From positions 930,001-994,000 of the forward strand of contig NZ_JARXOW010000001.1 in assembly GCF_030182585.1 (NCBI RefSeq): DNA of 64,000 nt, written 5' to 3'. The notes beneath the pieces were generated by a model. That model saw nothing but the letters and a program-made list of their open reading frames with translations. It searched no databases and was not told the origin of the DNA. Made by a program: the position numbers and the translations under genes. Shown one piece after another: positions 54,392-63,444 of this stretch. Position 1 is the stretch's first letter. Each line of letters opens with the position of its first letter. This stretch comes from Pedobacter faecalis (lineage in GTDB: Bacteria > Bacteroidota > Bacteroidia > Sphingobacteriales > Sphingobacteriaceae).

Positions 54392-54543
54392 TTTGATGTA
54401 ATATATTATTGGTTAATACAGAAAAGCTAACACTGTTCGTATTAGCTTATGATGCAATTACTGCTTAAAAAAATTCAACCTCTACCGTATTGATGATGGA
54501 ACGATAGATAGATTTTTGTTGCATACTTTAAAGGGTTGTAGTA

Positions 54544-54593
54544 TGATGCAGGTTAGTCTTTGCGAATTACACCTGCATCACCTCCTTTTTTTT
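54544..54593 (+). terminator. Inverted repeat with T-run
   Basis: Perfect 10-bp arms TGATGCAGGT and ACCTGCATCA (54544-54553, 54571-54580) are followed on the plus strand by CCTCC and a T run. It sits between rteC and the oxidase gene, both minus-strand, and is plus-oriented in form. It may stop antisense transcripts or serve as another kind of element. Confidence 0.5.
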
Positions 54594-54643
54594 ACCGATA
54601 TTTTTTTACGGTTATGCAGTTTACAACCCTTAGTTATTTAATT

Positions 54644-56917
54644 TTAATAAGTCAATGCCAGCCCCACACCAAAGCCCATATCGCTATCATAATGGGTACG
54701 TATACCTATATTCTTATTAATGATATACCTAAGTTCTCCCATATACTCTAAGTCGGTATTCACCATAAAACCACCTCTTAGTCTTTTTGAAATTGGTATA
54801 TCTTCACGCATTAACTGCAATCTCACAATTCCATCATGATATACTTCTGCCTGAAAATTGACCAGCATAGGTAACGTATACATAAACCCTAAACTGAACG
54901 CCCTGCGGGTGTCTTTCTTGTTGGTTTGTCCAAATATGTTCTTTTCGTGTTCATCTTCTCCCATTTTACGGTAGCGGTAATCAAAACCTACAAAGGGCAT
55001 GAACCATTGCATCTTTCCAATGTATCTACCTAAATGGGTTTCTACTTCATAACCGTGCATACTATTATAGCCTAAACGCCATTCTGTTCCTAATTGGTAG
55101 CGTGCATTCATTAGCATAGCTTCTCCATCATTACCATTGGTTGCAAAATCGTTTTGTGCCATAAAATGAGGCATATTACTTTCTCTTTGCAATTCTTTAT
55201 AGGCTTTTGCCTTGTCGGGTAGATAGGGGTTATTGTAGTCTCCAACTTCAAAGACCCTGTTCATTCCCGCCATCATGTGATATAATATATGGCAATGAAA
55301 GAACCAATCACCTTCCTCATTTGCTAAAAACTCAATGGTATCTGTTTCCATAGGCATGATATCCAACACATTTTTAAGCGGCGATTTTTCGCCTTTTCCG
55401 TTTATCACCCTGAAATCAAATCCGTGAAGATGCATTGGATGCCGCATCATTGAATTATTATAAATGGTAATCCGTAGAATTTCTCCTTTTTTTACAGGTA
55501 TTTTGTCAGTTTCCGCAAGTATTTTATTATCCATGCTCCATACATAGCGGTTCATGTTGCCAGTAAGTGTGAATTTCAACTCTTTTACAGGCGCATCATT
55601 TGGAAGAGAGGTGTTATAAGGTGATTGCAACATAGCATAATTTAATGTTTTGATGTCTCCCAAGGCATTAGCGTTGTAACGGTTAGCGTCGTTATCCATA
55701 TCCATACCCTCATGCTTACTGTGGTCTGCTTTTTTTGTTGCATCTCCGGTAATTTCGGGATACATCACTACATTCATGTCCATTTGGTTAAGGCTCATCT
55801 TCATGCCCATATCGTCCAAATCGCCATTCATTTTCATCATATCGTTCATCATCTTCATCCCCTCGAAATACTTCAATCGTGGGAGTGGAGAAATAAGCTG
55901 TTTGACCCCATCACCTATAAAGTAACTCGCAGATTGTGTCCTGTCTTCGGTTGTTGCTAAGAACTCGTAAGCCAAACCATCTTGAGGGATAGTCACTACA
56001 ATATCGTAAGTTTCAGAAACGGCAATGATTAACCTGTCCACCTCTACAGGCTCAACATCATTCCCATCATTCGCTACTACTGTAATTTTTCCTCCAGCAT
56101 ACCGTAGCCAGAAATATGAAGACGCCCCTCCATTGGAAACACGCAATCTGACTTTGTCGCCTGCTTTTAGCTTTTTACCATCAATTGTTTTCAAATCGGT
56201 GCTATGGCTACCATTTATTAGGATTTTATCATAGTAAACGTCACTGACATCCATCGCCAGCATCCGCTTCCACTCGTTTTTTACCTTTACCCCTAATTTT
56301 CCCTCCTTAATAGCTTCAACATATGATTGTGTTGCGCCTTTCTTAATGGCCGCCCAATCATTTGCATTGTGTAGCATACGGTTGATATTATCGGGGTTAA
56401 GATTTGTCCACTCACTTAATATAATTGGAACGGTCGGCAAATCGTCAATTCCTTTTCTGAATGTCTTATCATCGCTTCTTTTCTTCATGATAAAACTTCC
56501 GTACATGCCAATCTGCTCCTGCAATCCTGAGTGGGAATGGTACCAGTGCGTACCATGCTGGATAATCGGAAAACGGTAGGTGTAGGTTGTGCCCGGTGCG
56601 ATGGGTTTTTGTGTAAGCCAGGGCACACCGTCTTCTTTATTGGGCAGGAACACACCATGCCAGTGAAGTGATGTGCTTTCTTTCAATTGGTTGTGCACCA
56701 CTATTTCGGCAGTGTCGCCCTCGGTAAAGGTAAGGGTGGGCATGGGGATTTGCCCGTTTACGGCAATTGCCCTTTTTTGCTTACCTGCATAGTTGACAAG
56801 CGTATCTTTTACATACAGCTCGTAATGCACCACTCTCTGTGCAAACAGCGTTTGCGTGCAAAGCAGTATCAGCACTGTTTGCAAAATTCTTATAGGTATT
56901 TTATTATATCTGTTCAT
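54644..56917 (-). CDS. Multicopper oxidase fused to a CopB-like barrel
   Basis: 757 residues with a signal peptide (MNRYNKIPIRILQTVLILLC). Three cupredoxin regions carry the copper ligands LHWHGVFLP, THWYHSHSG, RHPMHLHGFDF and FFHCHILYHMMAG. A Met-rich stretch (MMNDMMKMNGDLDDMGMKM) lies near 360-385. From about 590 to the end the sequence looks like an outer-membrane CopB-type barrel (LGRYIGKMQWFMPFVGFDYR). It probably oxidises Cu(I) to Cu(II) in the periplasm. First gene downstream of a haem-binding gene in a copper cluster. Confidence 0.85.
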   Translation of the reverse strand: MNRYNKIPIRILQTVLILLCTQTLFAQRVVHYELYVKDTLVNYAGKQKRAIAVNGQIPMPTLTFTEGDTAEIVVHNQLKESTSLHWHGVFLPNKEDGVPWLTQKPIAPGTTYTYRFPIIQHGTHWYHSHSGLQEQIGMYGSFIMKKRSDDKTFRKGIDDLPTVPIILSEWTNLNPDNINRMLHNANDWAAIKKGATQSYVEAIKEGKLGVKVKNEWKRMLAMDVSDVYYDKILINGSHSTDLKTIDGKKLKAGDKVRLRVSNGGASSYFWLRYAGGKITVVANDGNDVEPVEVDRLIIAVSETYDIVVTIPQDGLAYEFLATTEDRTQSASYFIGDGVKQLISPLPRLKYFEGMKMMNDMMKMNGDLDDMGMKMSLNQMDMNVVMYPEITGDATKKADHSKHEGMDMDNDANRYNANALGDIKTLNYAMLQSPYNTSLPNDAPVKELKFTLTGNMNRYVWSMDNKILAETDKIPVKKGEILRITIYNNSMMRHPMHLHGFDFRVINGKGEKSPLKNVLDIMPMETDTIEFLANEEGDWFFHCHILYHMMAGMNRVFEVGDYNNPYLPDKAKAYKELQRESNMPHFMAQNDFATNGNDGEAMLMNARYQLGTEWRLGYNSMHGYEVETHLGRYIGKMQWFMPFVGFDYRYRKMGEDEHEKNIFGQTNKKDTRRAFSLGFMYTLPMLVNFQAEVYHDGIVRLQLMREDIPISKRLRGGFMVNTDLEYMGELRYIINKNIGIRTHYDSDMGFGVGLALTY

Positions 56918-56930
56918 GATTTGAAAAATT

Positions 56931-57386
56931 TTATTTAATGCTGTCTTCCATTGTGCTAAACCACGCTATCAAAACCTGCTTATCCTCCGGTGACAATACT
57001 GCATTGCGATGAATTAGTGTGTATGATGACAACGGCATTTCCCCGTCCTTAACCTGCCCGGCCATAGCCCTGAACTTGTTTCGCTGCCTGCGGACAGAAT
57101 AGTCGCCAAATTCGCTAAAGTTGAGTTCCTCTTTCCCCTTTTTTATATGCTCTGCCATGTACCATGCGCCGGGCTGGATACGGCTGTACCACGGATAATG
57201 GGTATTGTTGCTATGGCAGTCATAACAGGACTGAACAAGGATAGCCTTTACATTTTGGGGTACGGCGTACACCCTTTCGATATGGGTGGCTGGCACTTCA
57301 ACCGCCTGGTTCCGTAAGGGCTGAAAGAACTGTATGGCAATCAGGACGACAGCCAGCCCCAATATGATTTTCTTCTTTATGGTCAT
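56931..57386 (-). CDS. Haem-binding-domain protein
   Basis: 151 residues with an N-terminal membrane anchor/signal (MTIKKKIILGLAVVLIAIQF). SCYDCHSNNTHYPWYSRIQP carries the CxxCH c-type haem motif at about 55-60, typical of the small haem_bd family of Bacteroidota, with a trailing helical part. It is exported and attached by its N terminus. It lies 13 bp before the oxidase, consistent with one transcript. Confidence 0.88.
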   Translation of the reverse strand: MTIKKKIILGLAVVLIAIQFFQPLRNQAVEVPATHIERVYAVPQNVKAILVQSCYDCHSNNTHYPWYSRIQPGAWYMAEHIKKGKEELNFSEFGDYSVRRQRNKFRAMAGQVKDGEMPLSSYTLIHRNAVLSPEDKQVLIAWFSTMEDSIK

Positions 57387-57418
57387 AATTATTTTATTGT
57401 GGCTTCATCTTTTTGTGT

Positions 57419-57844
57419 CTACTGTTTTTTCACATACTTGGCATAATTCTCCTTGTTTTCAAAATAAGAAACTTCACCGTCATTTCCTGTCACAGCAATC
57501 ACCGCATTAGCTTTGTCTACCTGCTTATGGGAATAGGGGTCTATCGCCATCCGCACGGTCGCATCTTTTGGAATACGTTCCTTACACATTTCGCAACATC
57601 CGTAATAGGTTTTACCGTCAAATTTTACTTCAAACTGCTTTTTGCCGATATAGGCATCGTTGACCATGCAGACTTCATCCGATGGAACCAATTCACCTAT
57701 TTGGGTAGTATGTCCGTTGCTTTCCGGAGTTGCCTGCGAATGCTGCTGTTCCGCTTCATCCTTATTTGACCCCGCCTGACCGCAAGCGGTGAATAGCAGG
57801 GTTAATAAGGAAATAAAGCCAATTATTATTTTGTTCATGTCCAA
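57419..57844 (-). CDS. TRASH/YHS-like metal-binding lipoprotein
   Basis: 141 residues with a lipoprotein signal (FISLLTLLFTACGQAG, Cys about 21). The mature part has DEVCMVNDAYIGKKQFEVKF and DGKTYYGCCEMCKERIP, a TRASH/YHS-type zinc- or copper-binding cluster. It probably binds copper on the periplasmic side. Part of the copper cluster, 20 bp after the DUF305 gene. Confidence 0.88.
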   Translation of the reverse strand: MDMNKIIIGFISLLTLLFTACGQAGSNKDEAEQQHSQATPESNGHTTQIGELVPSDEVCMVNDAYIGKKQFEVKFDGKTYYGCCEMCKERIPKDATVRMAIDPYSHKQVDKANAVIAVTGNDGEVSYFENKENYAKYVKKQ

Positions 57845-57864
57845 ACTTGTTTTTTTAAATTTTA

Positions 57865-58389
57865 TTATTTACTATCTTCAAACTCTTTTAGCTTGCGCTT
57901 CATTAGTTGAATTTCTTCCGCTTGGGTTTTAAGTATATTTTTTTGCAGCTCTATCAGTTCCGGGTCGGTCAGGTGTGCCTTTTCGGACATCAATATGGCT
58001 GCTGCGTGATGGGGTATCATACCCTTTGCAAACTGCTTGTCCCCGATATTGATTTGTTCCCTGATACCAAACCATGAAAAGATGCCAACAGCAACCGAGA
58101 TGATGGCTATCGCCCAATTCATCTTCCTGTTGGGGTACATTACTTTCATTATCGCTAATTCGATAAGCAGCATTGCCGAGGTCATCAGCAGGGTCATGTA
58201 CAAATTGTTGATATTGGGTATCAGGTTCTGCCACCCGTCAATCATGGCGTACATGATAAAATACATCACTGCGAACATTGCGACAGCCATCACCGCAAAG
58301 CGTTTGTACATGGCAGAAGCATGTTTTGTATTGTGCGTGCCATGCTCCGAGGAATGACCCGCATGGTGACTGTTTTGCATATTTTCCAT
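57865..58389 (-). CDS. DUF305 protein with membrane helices
   Basis: 174 residues. A His-rich N terminus (MENMQNSHHAGHSSEHGTHN) is followed by three membrane helices (about 30-50, 60-80, 88-107) and a C-terminal DUF305 ferritin-like helical domain (MIPHHAAAILMSEKAHLTDP, EEIQLMKRKLKE). DUF305 proteins are frequent in copper clusters and probably bind metal with their His pairs. It is 11 bp after a DUF3347 gene. Confidence 0.85.
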   Translation of the reverse strand: MENMQNSHHAGHSSEHGTHNTKHASAMYKRFAVMAVAMFAVMYFIMYAMIDGWQNLIPNINNLYMTLLMTSAMLLIELAIMKVMYPNRKMNWAIAIISVAVGIFSWFGIREQINIGDKQFAKGMIPHHAAAILMSEKAHLTDPELIELQKNILKTQAEEIQLMKRKLKEFEDSK

Positions 58390-58400
58390 AACCCTGAATT

Positions 58401-59066
58401 TTATTTGCTGTTAATTGTTTTTTCCACCTTACCGCAGGTCAGCATTTTAGAGCCGTAGTAAGGGTTTTTGATTTCCTTGTTTTCGCTAAACCAAACAGCA
58501 CCCTTACCGTCATTGAACATCGGGCAATGGTCTTGATACAATGTTTGCGATGTACCGAACAAATCAATTAGGTCTTTCAAATCTTCGCCAAGCGAGGCTA
58601 AATGTTCCCGCTGGTGGTGAATGTTGCCAACATTTTCCCCGATATGTTCTGCGTGTTCTTTAGCATCGTCCGCTATGTCCATGTACTTTTTGTGCTTATC
58701 AGCAGGAACGGCTTTCATGTCCACTTTATTCAGGGTAGCTAACAGCTTTTTCCCTGAACTGGCGGCAGCTTTGTCATCGTCCGAAACAAGGGCGTTCTTT
58801 AAGGACAGATAATCGGTAACTATGGGCGCAATAGAAAAGTTTTTTGCTTCTTCTTTTCCTGTTGCTTTTGCTTCCTGACCGCTCGGAGTTTCACTCACAA
58901 CGGGCGCAGCTACCGTATCATCCTCTTTTGGTTGGGAAGCTGACTGTTCTTGTGATACAACAGCAGTATCACTTGAAGACTGCTCGTTTTTGTTGGATGC
59001 CTGATTGCATGATACTGTTACAAATGCCATGATAACAGCAATGATTGATAATGTTAGATTTTTCAT
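58401..59066 (-). CDS. DUF3347 lipoprotein
   Basis: 221 residues with a lipoprotein-type signal (SIIAVIMAFVTVSCNQAS). A Gln/Ser/Glu-rich linker precedes the DUF3347 domain, which has DYLSLKNALVSDDDKAAASS and DHCPMFNDGKGAVWFSENKE, then NPYYGSKMLTCG. The CPM and final Cys are probable metal ligands. It lies 6 bp downstream of the ATPase, in one operon. Confidence 0.85.
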   Translation of the reverse strand: MKNLTLSIIAVIMAFVTVSCNQASNKNEQSSSDTAVVSQEQSASQPKEDDTVAAPVVSETPSGQEAKATGKEEAKNFSIAPIVTDYLSLKNALVSDDDKAAASSGKKLLATLNKVDMKAVPADKHKKYMDIADDAKEHAEHIGENVGNIHHQREHLASLGEDLKDLIDLFGTSQTLYQDHCPMFNDGKGAVWFSENKEIKNPYYGSKMLTCGKVEKTINSK

Positions 59067-59072
59067 TTTTAT

Positions 59073-61193
59073 TTATTTTTTGATTTTTAAAAAACTTGCG
59101 TTAATAGCCACTACAATGGTGCTTACACTCATCAGCACAGCACCCATAGCGGGACTTAAAACAAAATTCGGATAGAGTACGCCTGCCGCAAGCGGTATTG
59201 CCACCACGTTGTAGCCAACCGCCCATATCAGGTTCTGTAGCATCTTTTTGTAGGTAAGTTTGCCGAAGTCAATCAGTTTGACCACATCCCTCGGGTCGCT
59301 GTCTACCAATATGATATCCGCTGTTTCGGCAGCCACATCCGTACCGGAACCCACGGCAATGCCCACATCTGCCTGTGCCAGTGCCGGGGCATCGTTCACA
59401 CCGTCACCTGTCATGGCAACCACTTCACCTTTGTCCTGAAACTCCTTTACTTTTTCCTGCTTGTTGTGCGGAAGCACATTAGCCAAATACCCGTCCATAC
59501 CCAATTTTCCGGCTACGGCAGCAGCAATCCTGTCGTTGTCCCCGGTGAGCAGAAAGGACTTGATGCCCATTTTTTTGAGTTCCTCAATCGCCTGTGCCGA
59601 ACCCTCACGGATGCTGTCTGCCAAAGTAATGATGCCGATTACCCGGTCATCAATGAGGACAAAGTTGACCGTTTCGGCTTCCTGATTGATTTCGTTTGGA
59701 ATTTCCGGCAGGGAAAGGTGGTTTTCGGTGAAATAATTCGGGCCGCCAGCTACGATATTTTTGCCGTTCACGACACCTTTAACGCCTATGCCCTGCATAT
59801 AGCTAAAGTTTTCAGATTTCCATAAGGCAAGGCTTTTTTCTTTCAATGTAGCCATAATGCCTTTGGCGACATGGTGTTCCGAATTTTGCTGTACTGCGGC
59901 AGCATACTGGATAACCTCATCGGCATTATATTCATCCGTTAACGGTATAACCTTTTCTACGGCATGGGAACCTTTGGTGAGCGTTCCGGTCTTATCAAAA
60001 ATGACGGTGGAAAGTTTGCGGGTGGTTTCAAATGCCGTACGGTTGCGGATGAGCAGGCCATTGGTCGCCGAAAGCGTTGTGGAAATGGCGACCACCAACG
60101 GGATAGCCACGCCCAATGCGTGGGGGCAGGCAGTTACCATCACCGTCACCATTCTTTCAAGCGCAAAGGCAATATCTCCACTGCTTGCATACCAATAGGC
60201 AAATGTGCCTATGCCTACGGCAATGGCAATAAAGGTGAGCCATTTGGCAACTTTGTCCGCAAGGTTTTGCGTATTGGACTTAGTAGCCTGTGCCTCCTGT
60301 ACAAGATTGATAACCCGGTTCAGGTAGCTGTCTTTTCCAACGGCTGTTACCTCAACTTTCAGCGCACCATCGCCATTGATCGAACCTGCAATGACCTTTC
60401 CGTCTTTTTCCTTTTTTACGGGAACACTTTCACCAGTAAGCATACTTTCGTTGATATACGAAAGCCCCTCCAGTACCAATCCATCGGCTGGAATTTTTTC
60501 ACCCGGTTTTATGATAGCCGTTTCACCACTTTGCAGGTCTTCGAGCTTTATCTTTACGGCTTCTCCGCCACGTTCCACGGTAACATCGTTGGGCAGCAAA
60601 GCCACCAATGACTGTAATGCCCGTGAAGCAGCCATTTGGGAACGCATTTCCAGCCAATGCCCTAATAGCATGATGTCAATTAGGGTTGCCAGTTCCCAAA
60701 AGAAGTCCATACCCTGCAAGCCAAAAACAACGGCTACGGAATAGACATAGGCTACGGATATGGCGATAGCAACAAGGGTCATCATCCCTATGGCTTTGGC
60801 TTTCACCTCGCCAATCATTCCCTTTAGGAATGGTAAGCCTCCATAGCAATAAATCACCGTACCCAATGCCAGCAGCACATATTTATCGCCATTGAAAGCA
60901 AGGGAGAAACCCAACCATTGCTGTATCATGTGCGACAGGAGCAGGATAGGGATTGTAATGACAAGGCTTATCCAAAAACGTGTGAGGAAATCGCCTGTAT
61001 GATGCCCCTCATGTTTATTAAAGTTTTCGTCAGCATGGCCATGTTGAGAATGCCCGGAATGCCCATGTCCTGATGTGTGTTCATGAGAAGCTGACGCACC
61101 GCCAACGGGCATCAATTGCATGCTACAGAGTGGGCATTTGCCCGGTTCGTCTTTTAGCACCTGCGGGTGCATAGGACACGTATATTTATTCAT
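59073..61193 (-). CDS. copB: CPH-type copper-exporting P-type ATPase
   Basis: 706 residues from MNKYTCPMHPQVLKDEPGKC (start at 61193). The N-terminal CxMHP/CxLCxM heavy-metal motif is followed by a His-rich stretch (HTSGHGHSGHSQHGHADEN). Membrane helices, TGES in the actuator, MVTACPHALG (about 350-360) with CPH instead of CPC, DKTGTLT (about 399), and GDGVNDAPALAQADVGIAVG complete a P1B-type pump. The CPH motif marks the CopB (P1B-3) group that favours Cu2+ or Ag+. The symbol is by motif only. Confidence 0.9.
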   Translation of the reverse strand: MNKYTCPMHPQVLKDEPGKCPLCSMQLMPVGGASASHEHTSGHGHSGHSQHGHADENFNKHEGHHTGDFLTRFWISLVITIPILLLSHMIQQWLGFSLAFNGDKYVLLALGTVIYCYGGLPFLKGMIGEVKAKAIGMMTLVAIAISVAYVYSVAVVFGLQGMDFFWELATLIDIMLLGHWLEMRSQMAASRALQSLVALLPNDVTVERGGEAVKIKLEDLQSGETAIIKPGEKIPADGLVLEGLSYINESMLTGESVPVKKEKDGKVIAGSINGDGALKVEVTAVGKDSYLNRVINLVQEAQATKSNTQNLADKVAKWLTFIAIAVGIGTFAYWYASSGDIAFALERMVTVMVTACPHALGVAIPLVVAISTTLSATNGLLIRNRTAFETTRKLSTVIFDKTGTLTKGSHAVEKVIPLTDEYNADEVIQYAAAVQQNSEHHVAKGIMATLKEKSLALWKSENFSYMQGIGVKGVVNGKNIVAGGPNYFTENHLSLPEIPNEINQEAETVNFVLIDDRVIGIITLADSIREGSAQAIEELKKMGIKSFLLTGDNDRIAAAVAGKLGMDGYLANVLPHNKQEKVKEFQDKGEVVAMTGDGVNDAPALAQADVGIAVGSGTDVAAETADIILVDSDPRDVVKLIDFGKLTYKKMLQNLIWAVGYNVVAIPLAAGVLYPNFVLSPAMGAVLMSVSTIVVAINASFLKIKK

Positions 61194-61209
61194 AACAAGG
61201 AGTTTTAAG

Positions 61210-61515
61210 TTATGTTGCACTTATTTTTTTTGCCATCTCATGGGTCATTTCTTCGGCATAAGTACCATAGGCATTAACAAGTAGCCCTTTATCCTTACCG
61301 TCATAGGATAATATGACATAAATCACGGCATTGTTATCTGGACTGCTGTCGAGGCTTTCAAACCTATGAGTTTCCGTAACCGTAAAATCCTCCGGTTTTA
61401 GTTTCAGGCTCCTTGACGCACAGTACAGGCAGTCTGGCAACAGACTAAAGTCCATACTGTACCCACGCTGTCTTAGGTCTTTAAGCGCCTGCACCATGTC
61501 ATTGTCCTGTACCAT
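61210..61515 (-). CDS. Small conserved protein, function unknown
   Basis: 101 residues (MVQDNDMVQALKDLRQRGYS, DFSLLPDCLYCASRSLKLKP, VIYVILSYDGKDKGLLVNAY). Small proteins like this occur beside copper genes in Bacteroidota, often with the name phosphoribosylpyrophosphate synthetase, which the size does not support. Two Cys (CLYC) might bind metal. It lies between the two DUF3347-related genes and 16 bp before the ATPase start. Confidence 0.65.
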   Translation of the reverse strand: MVQDNDMVQALKDLRQRGYSMDFSLLPDCLYCASRSLKLKPEDFTVTETHRFESLDSSPDNNAVIYVILSYDGKDKGLLVNAYGTYAEEMTHEMAKKISAT

Positions 61516-61529
61516 AGCTTTCAGACCTG

Positions 61530-62411
61530 TTATTTAATGGTTTCGACCGTACTGCCGCAGGTAAGCATCTGTGAGCCGTAATATGGATTTTTAACGACAT
61601 TCTCTTTACTTAGCCAATTGGCTCCCTTACCTCCATTGTACATAGGGCAGTGCTGGTAATAAACGGGGGTGTCCTGTTTAGAAACTTTGGCCAGTGTGTA
61701 GATGCTTCCCGAAAGTGCCGCAAAAGCACTTCTTTGTTTTGCAACGTCTTTTGATTTTGAAATGCTTTCCGCATTGGCCGTCAAGTCCTGCATCACTTTC
61801 ATCCAAGCCGTATGTTCCTCTGCCGATAGCTTGTTCATATCGACTGCTTTAAGGGATGCGGCCAATTCAGCGGCTTTGGCAGATGCGGTCGCCGCATCGG
61901 TTTTTATCAAAGCGTCTTTCACTGAAAAGTAGTTGTCAAATACAGCTTTTAGCTGTGATTGGTTTTGGGCTGCATCTTTGTTAGCGGATGCTGCCATTTG
62001 GCCATGGTCGTGATTGCCATGTCCGGCATTCATGTCCATTCCCGCCTCTTTGTTTTTGGCAACCGTCTTCACGGGTCTATCATACTGGCAGCAACCAGCC
62101 AGTTTAGCATATACGTCATCCGGCGCACGGAACTTCTCACTGTCATAACCAGCCAAAGCAATACGTTTCAGGATTTCATCCTGATTTGTTTTGTCGCCGT
62201 CATAGGTGAGCGTAGCCATCTTGGTATCTTTGTTCCAGTCCACGCTGGCTACCTTTTTTACGTTACCTGCTTTTTCGATGGTGGTTTTGCACATACCACA
62301 ATTGCCGTAAATCTTTACGGTTTCTGTTTTCGCATTCTTGATTTGTGCGAAGCCGTTTATTGATGATAGTAACACGGCGATTACCATCACTATTTTTGAT
62401 AATGATTTCAT
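61530..62411 (-). CDS. HMA-domain plus DUF3347 fusion protein
   Basis: 293 residues with a signal peptide (MKSLSKIVMVIAVLLSSINGFA). An HMA domain (TVKIYGNCGMCKTTIEKAGN) at about 30-95 has the metal motif CGMC. A His/Met-rich linker (NKEAGMDMNAGHGNHDHGQM) is followed by DUF3347 with QHCPMYNGGKGANW and NPYYGSQMLTCG. A copper-binding role in the periplasm is likely. First gene of the operon with the ATPase, 14 bp before the 61210 gene. Confidence 0.87.
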   Translation of the reverse strand: MKSLSKIVMVIAVLLSSINGFAQIKNAKTETVKIYGNCGMCKTTIEKAGNVKKVASVDWNKDTKMATLTYDGDKTNQDEILKRIALAGYDSEKFRAPDDVYAKLAGCCQYDRPVKTVAKNKEAGMDMNAGHGNHDHGQMAASANKDAAQNQSQLKAVFDNYFSVKDALIKTDAATASAKAAELAASLKAVDMNKLSAEEHTAWMKVMQDLTANAESISKSKDVAKQRSAFAALSGSIYTLAKVSKQDTPVYYQHCPMYNGGKGANWLSKENVVKNPYYGSQMLTCGSTVETIK

Positions 62412-62548
62412 AATAATTACATTTTGAGAAACGGGGGATTGATAAACCCGTTTCTGTTTTAAATTTTAAGTAAATGATACAAATAGGGGATTTGCAAAAG
62501 CCGGAACAGCTTCTGACAGGACACACCTATGGCTATCAGACCATAGTT

Positions 62549-62935
62549 TTAGCTTATTTTAGGCGGTAGCCAAATGGAGAAAAAGCCCGAAGAATAGTAG
62601 GCTTCTTTGAAACCGAATTTTTGCTTTTTAGCTGCTGCTAAGTGATTTTTTGCCTTTAATTCGATTATGGTTGGGACATTTAGGGAAGTGGTTGAAGCAC
62701 CGCACCTGCAAGAGCTGTGTGAACAGCCGCCCCCGCATTTGTCACTTTTGCATTTTTTACAGGATTTGCCCTTGCAACCTTTTTTATGTTCTGATTTTTT
62801 GGATTTCTCCTTTGAGCAGGAAGACTGCTCGGTCTTTGTTGAATTTTTGGAACAGGCATAGCTCTGACTTGGCATCATAAAGAAAACCAAACAGAACAAT
62901 GTCAAAATGCCTATATGTATTCTATAACTTTTCAA
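62549..62935 (-). CDS. Cys-rich secreted protein
   Basis: 128 residues with a signal peptide (LTLFCLVFFMMPSQSYA). About 50 residues after it hold nine Cys among many Lys/Ser/His (KGCKGKSCKKCKSDKCGGGC, SHSSCRCG), followed by a short helical tail with a hydrophobic end. It looks like a small metallothionein-type metal binder. No family recognised. Next to copper genes, 138 bp upstream of the HMA-DUF3347 gene. Confidence 0.6.
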   Translation of the reverse strand: MKSYRIHIGILTLFCLVFFMMPSQSYACSKNSTKTEQSSCSKEKSKKSEHKKGCKGKSCKKCKSDKCGGGCSHSSCRCGASTTSLNVPTIIELKAKNHLAAAKKQKFGFKEAYYSSGFFSIWLPPKIS

Positions 62936-63050
62936 CGCAACAAAGTTACAAATTAGATTGGTTTTTTATATCGTTTTACGTTTTTTTTTGCTATATGGAC
63001 AAAAAAATGCCATATACGCAATAACCTATCGCCTTTTTTCAGAATTGATA

Positions 63051-63108
63051 AAATGCCCTTTTTCAGCAACCCAACCTCATAGAAAATTCGGTCGGAAAAA
63101 GGGCATTT
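63051..63108. repeat. 13-bp inverted repeat
   Basis: Arms AAATGCCCTTTTT (63051-63063) and AAAAAGGGCATTT (63096-63108) with a 32-bp loop, just downstream of the HMA gene. It could be a terminator of the HMA gene with a long loop, or a repeat of another kind. Confidence 0.55.
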
Positions 63109-63123
63109 CAAAAAGTTGTTGGC

Positions 63124-63345
63124 TTAGGCGTCCAAAGGTTCAATTTTGAAGCCTGCCTTTTGCACGGTCGATATTACTTCCTGCTCGGTAATGCCCTCGG
63201 ACTTCACTGTAAGTACCTTGTCCTTGTTGGCAGTGTCCACTTCCCAATGGCAGATACCCTCTGCCTTGTCCAAGTGCGGTTTTACAGATGCGATACAACC
63301 TCCGCAATTGATGTTCGTCTTGAATTGAAATTGTTTATTTTCCAT
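63124..63345 (-). CDS. HMA-domain copper chaperone (CopZ-like)
   Basis: 73 residues. The HMA fold has the motif NINCGGCIASVKPHLDKA at about 12-29 and the usual ferredoxin-like beta pattern. Cytosolic, no signal. It probably carries Cu(I) to the ATPase that runs off the right edge. It lies 99 bp downstream of that gene in the same direction. Confidence 0.85.
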   Translation of the reverse strand: MENKQFQFKTNINCGGCIASVKPHLDKAEGICHWEVDTANKDKVLTVKSEGITEQEVISTVQKAGFKIEPLDA

Positions 63346-63444
63346 TGTTAATAAATTTTAGAGTTATCTGATAATGCAAATTTCCGTACTATTCAGTTCA
63401 GTATTGTTGTGTAATTTCTTGTTTGATTTGTGAGATTTACTGTT

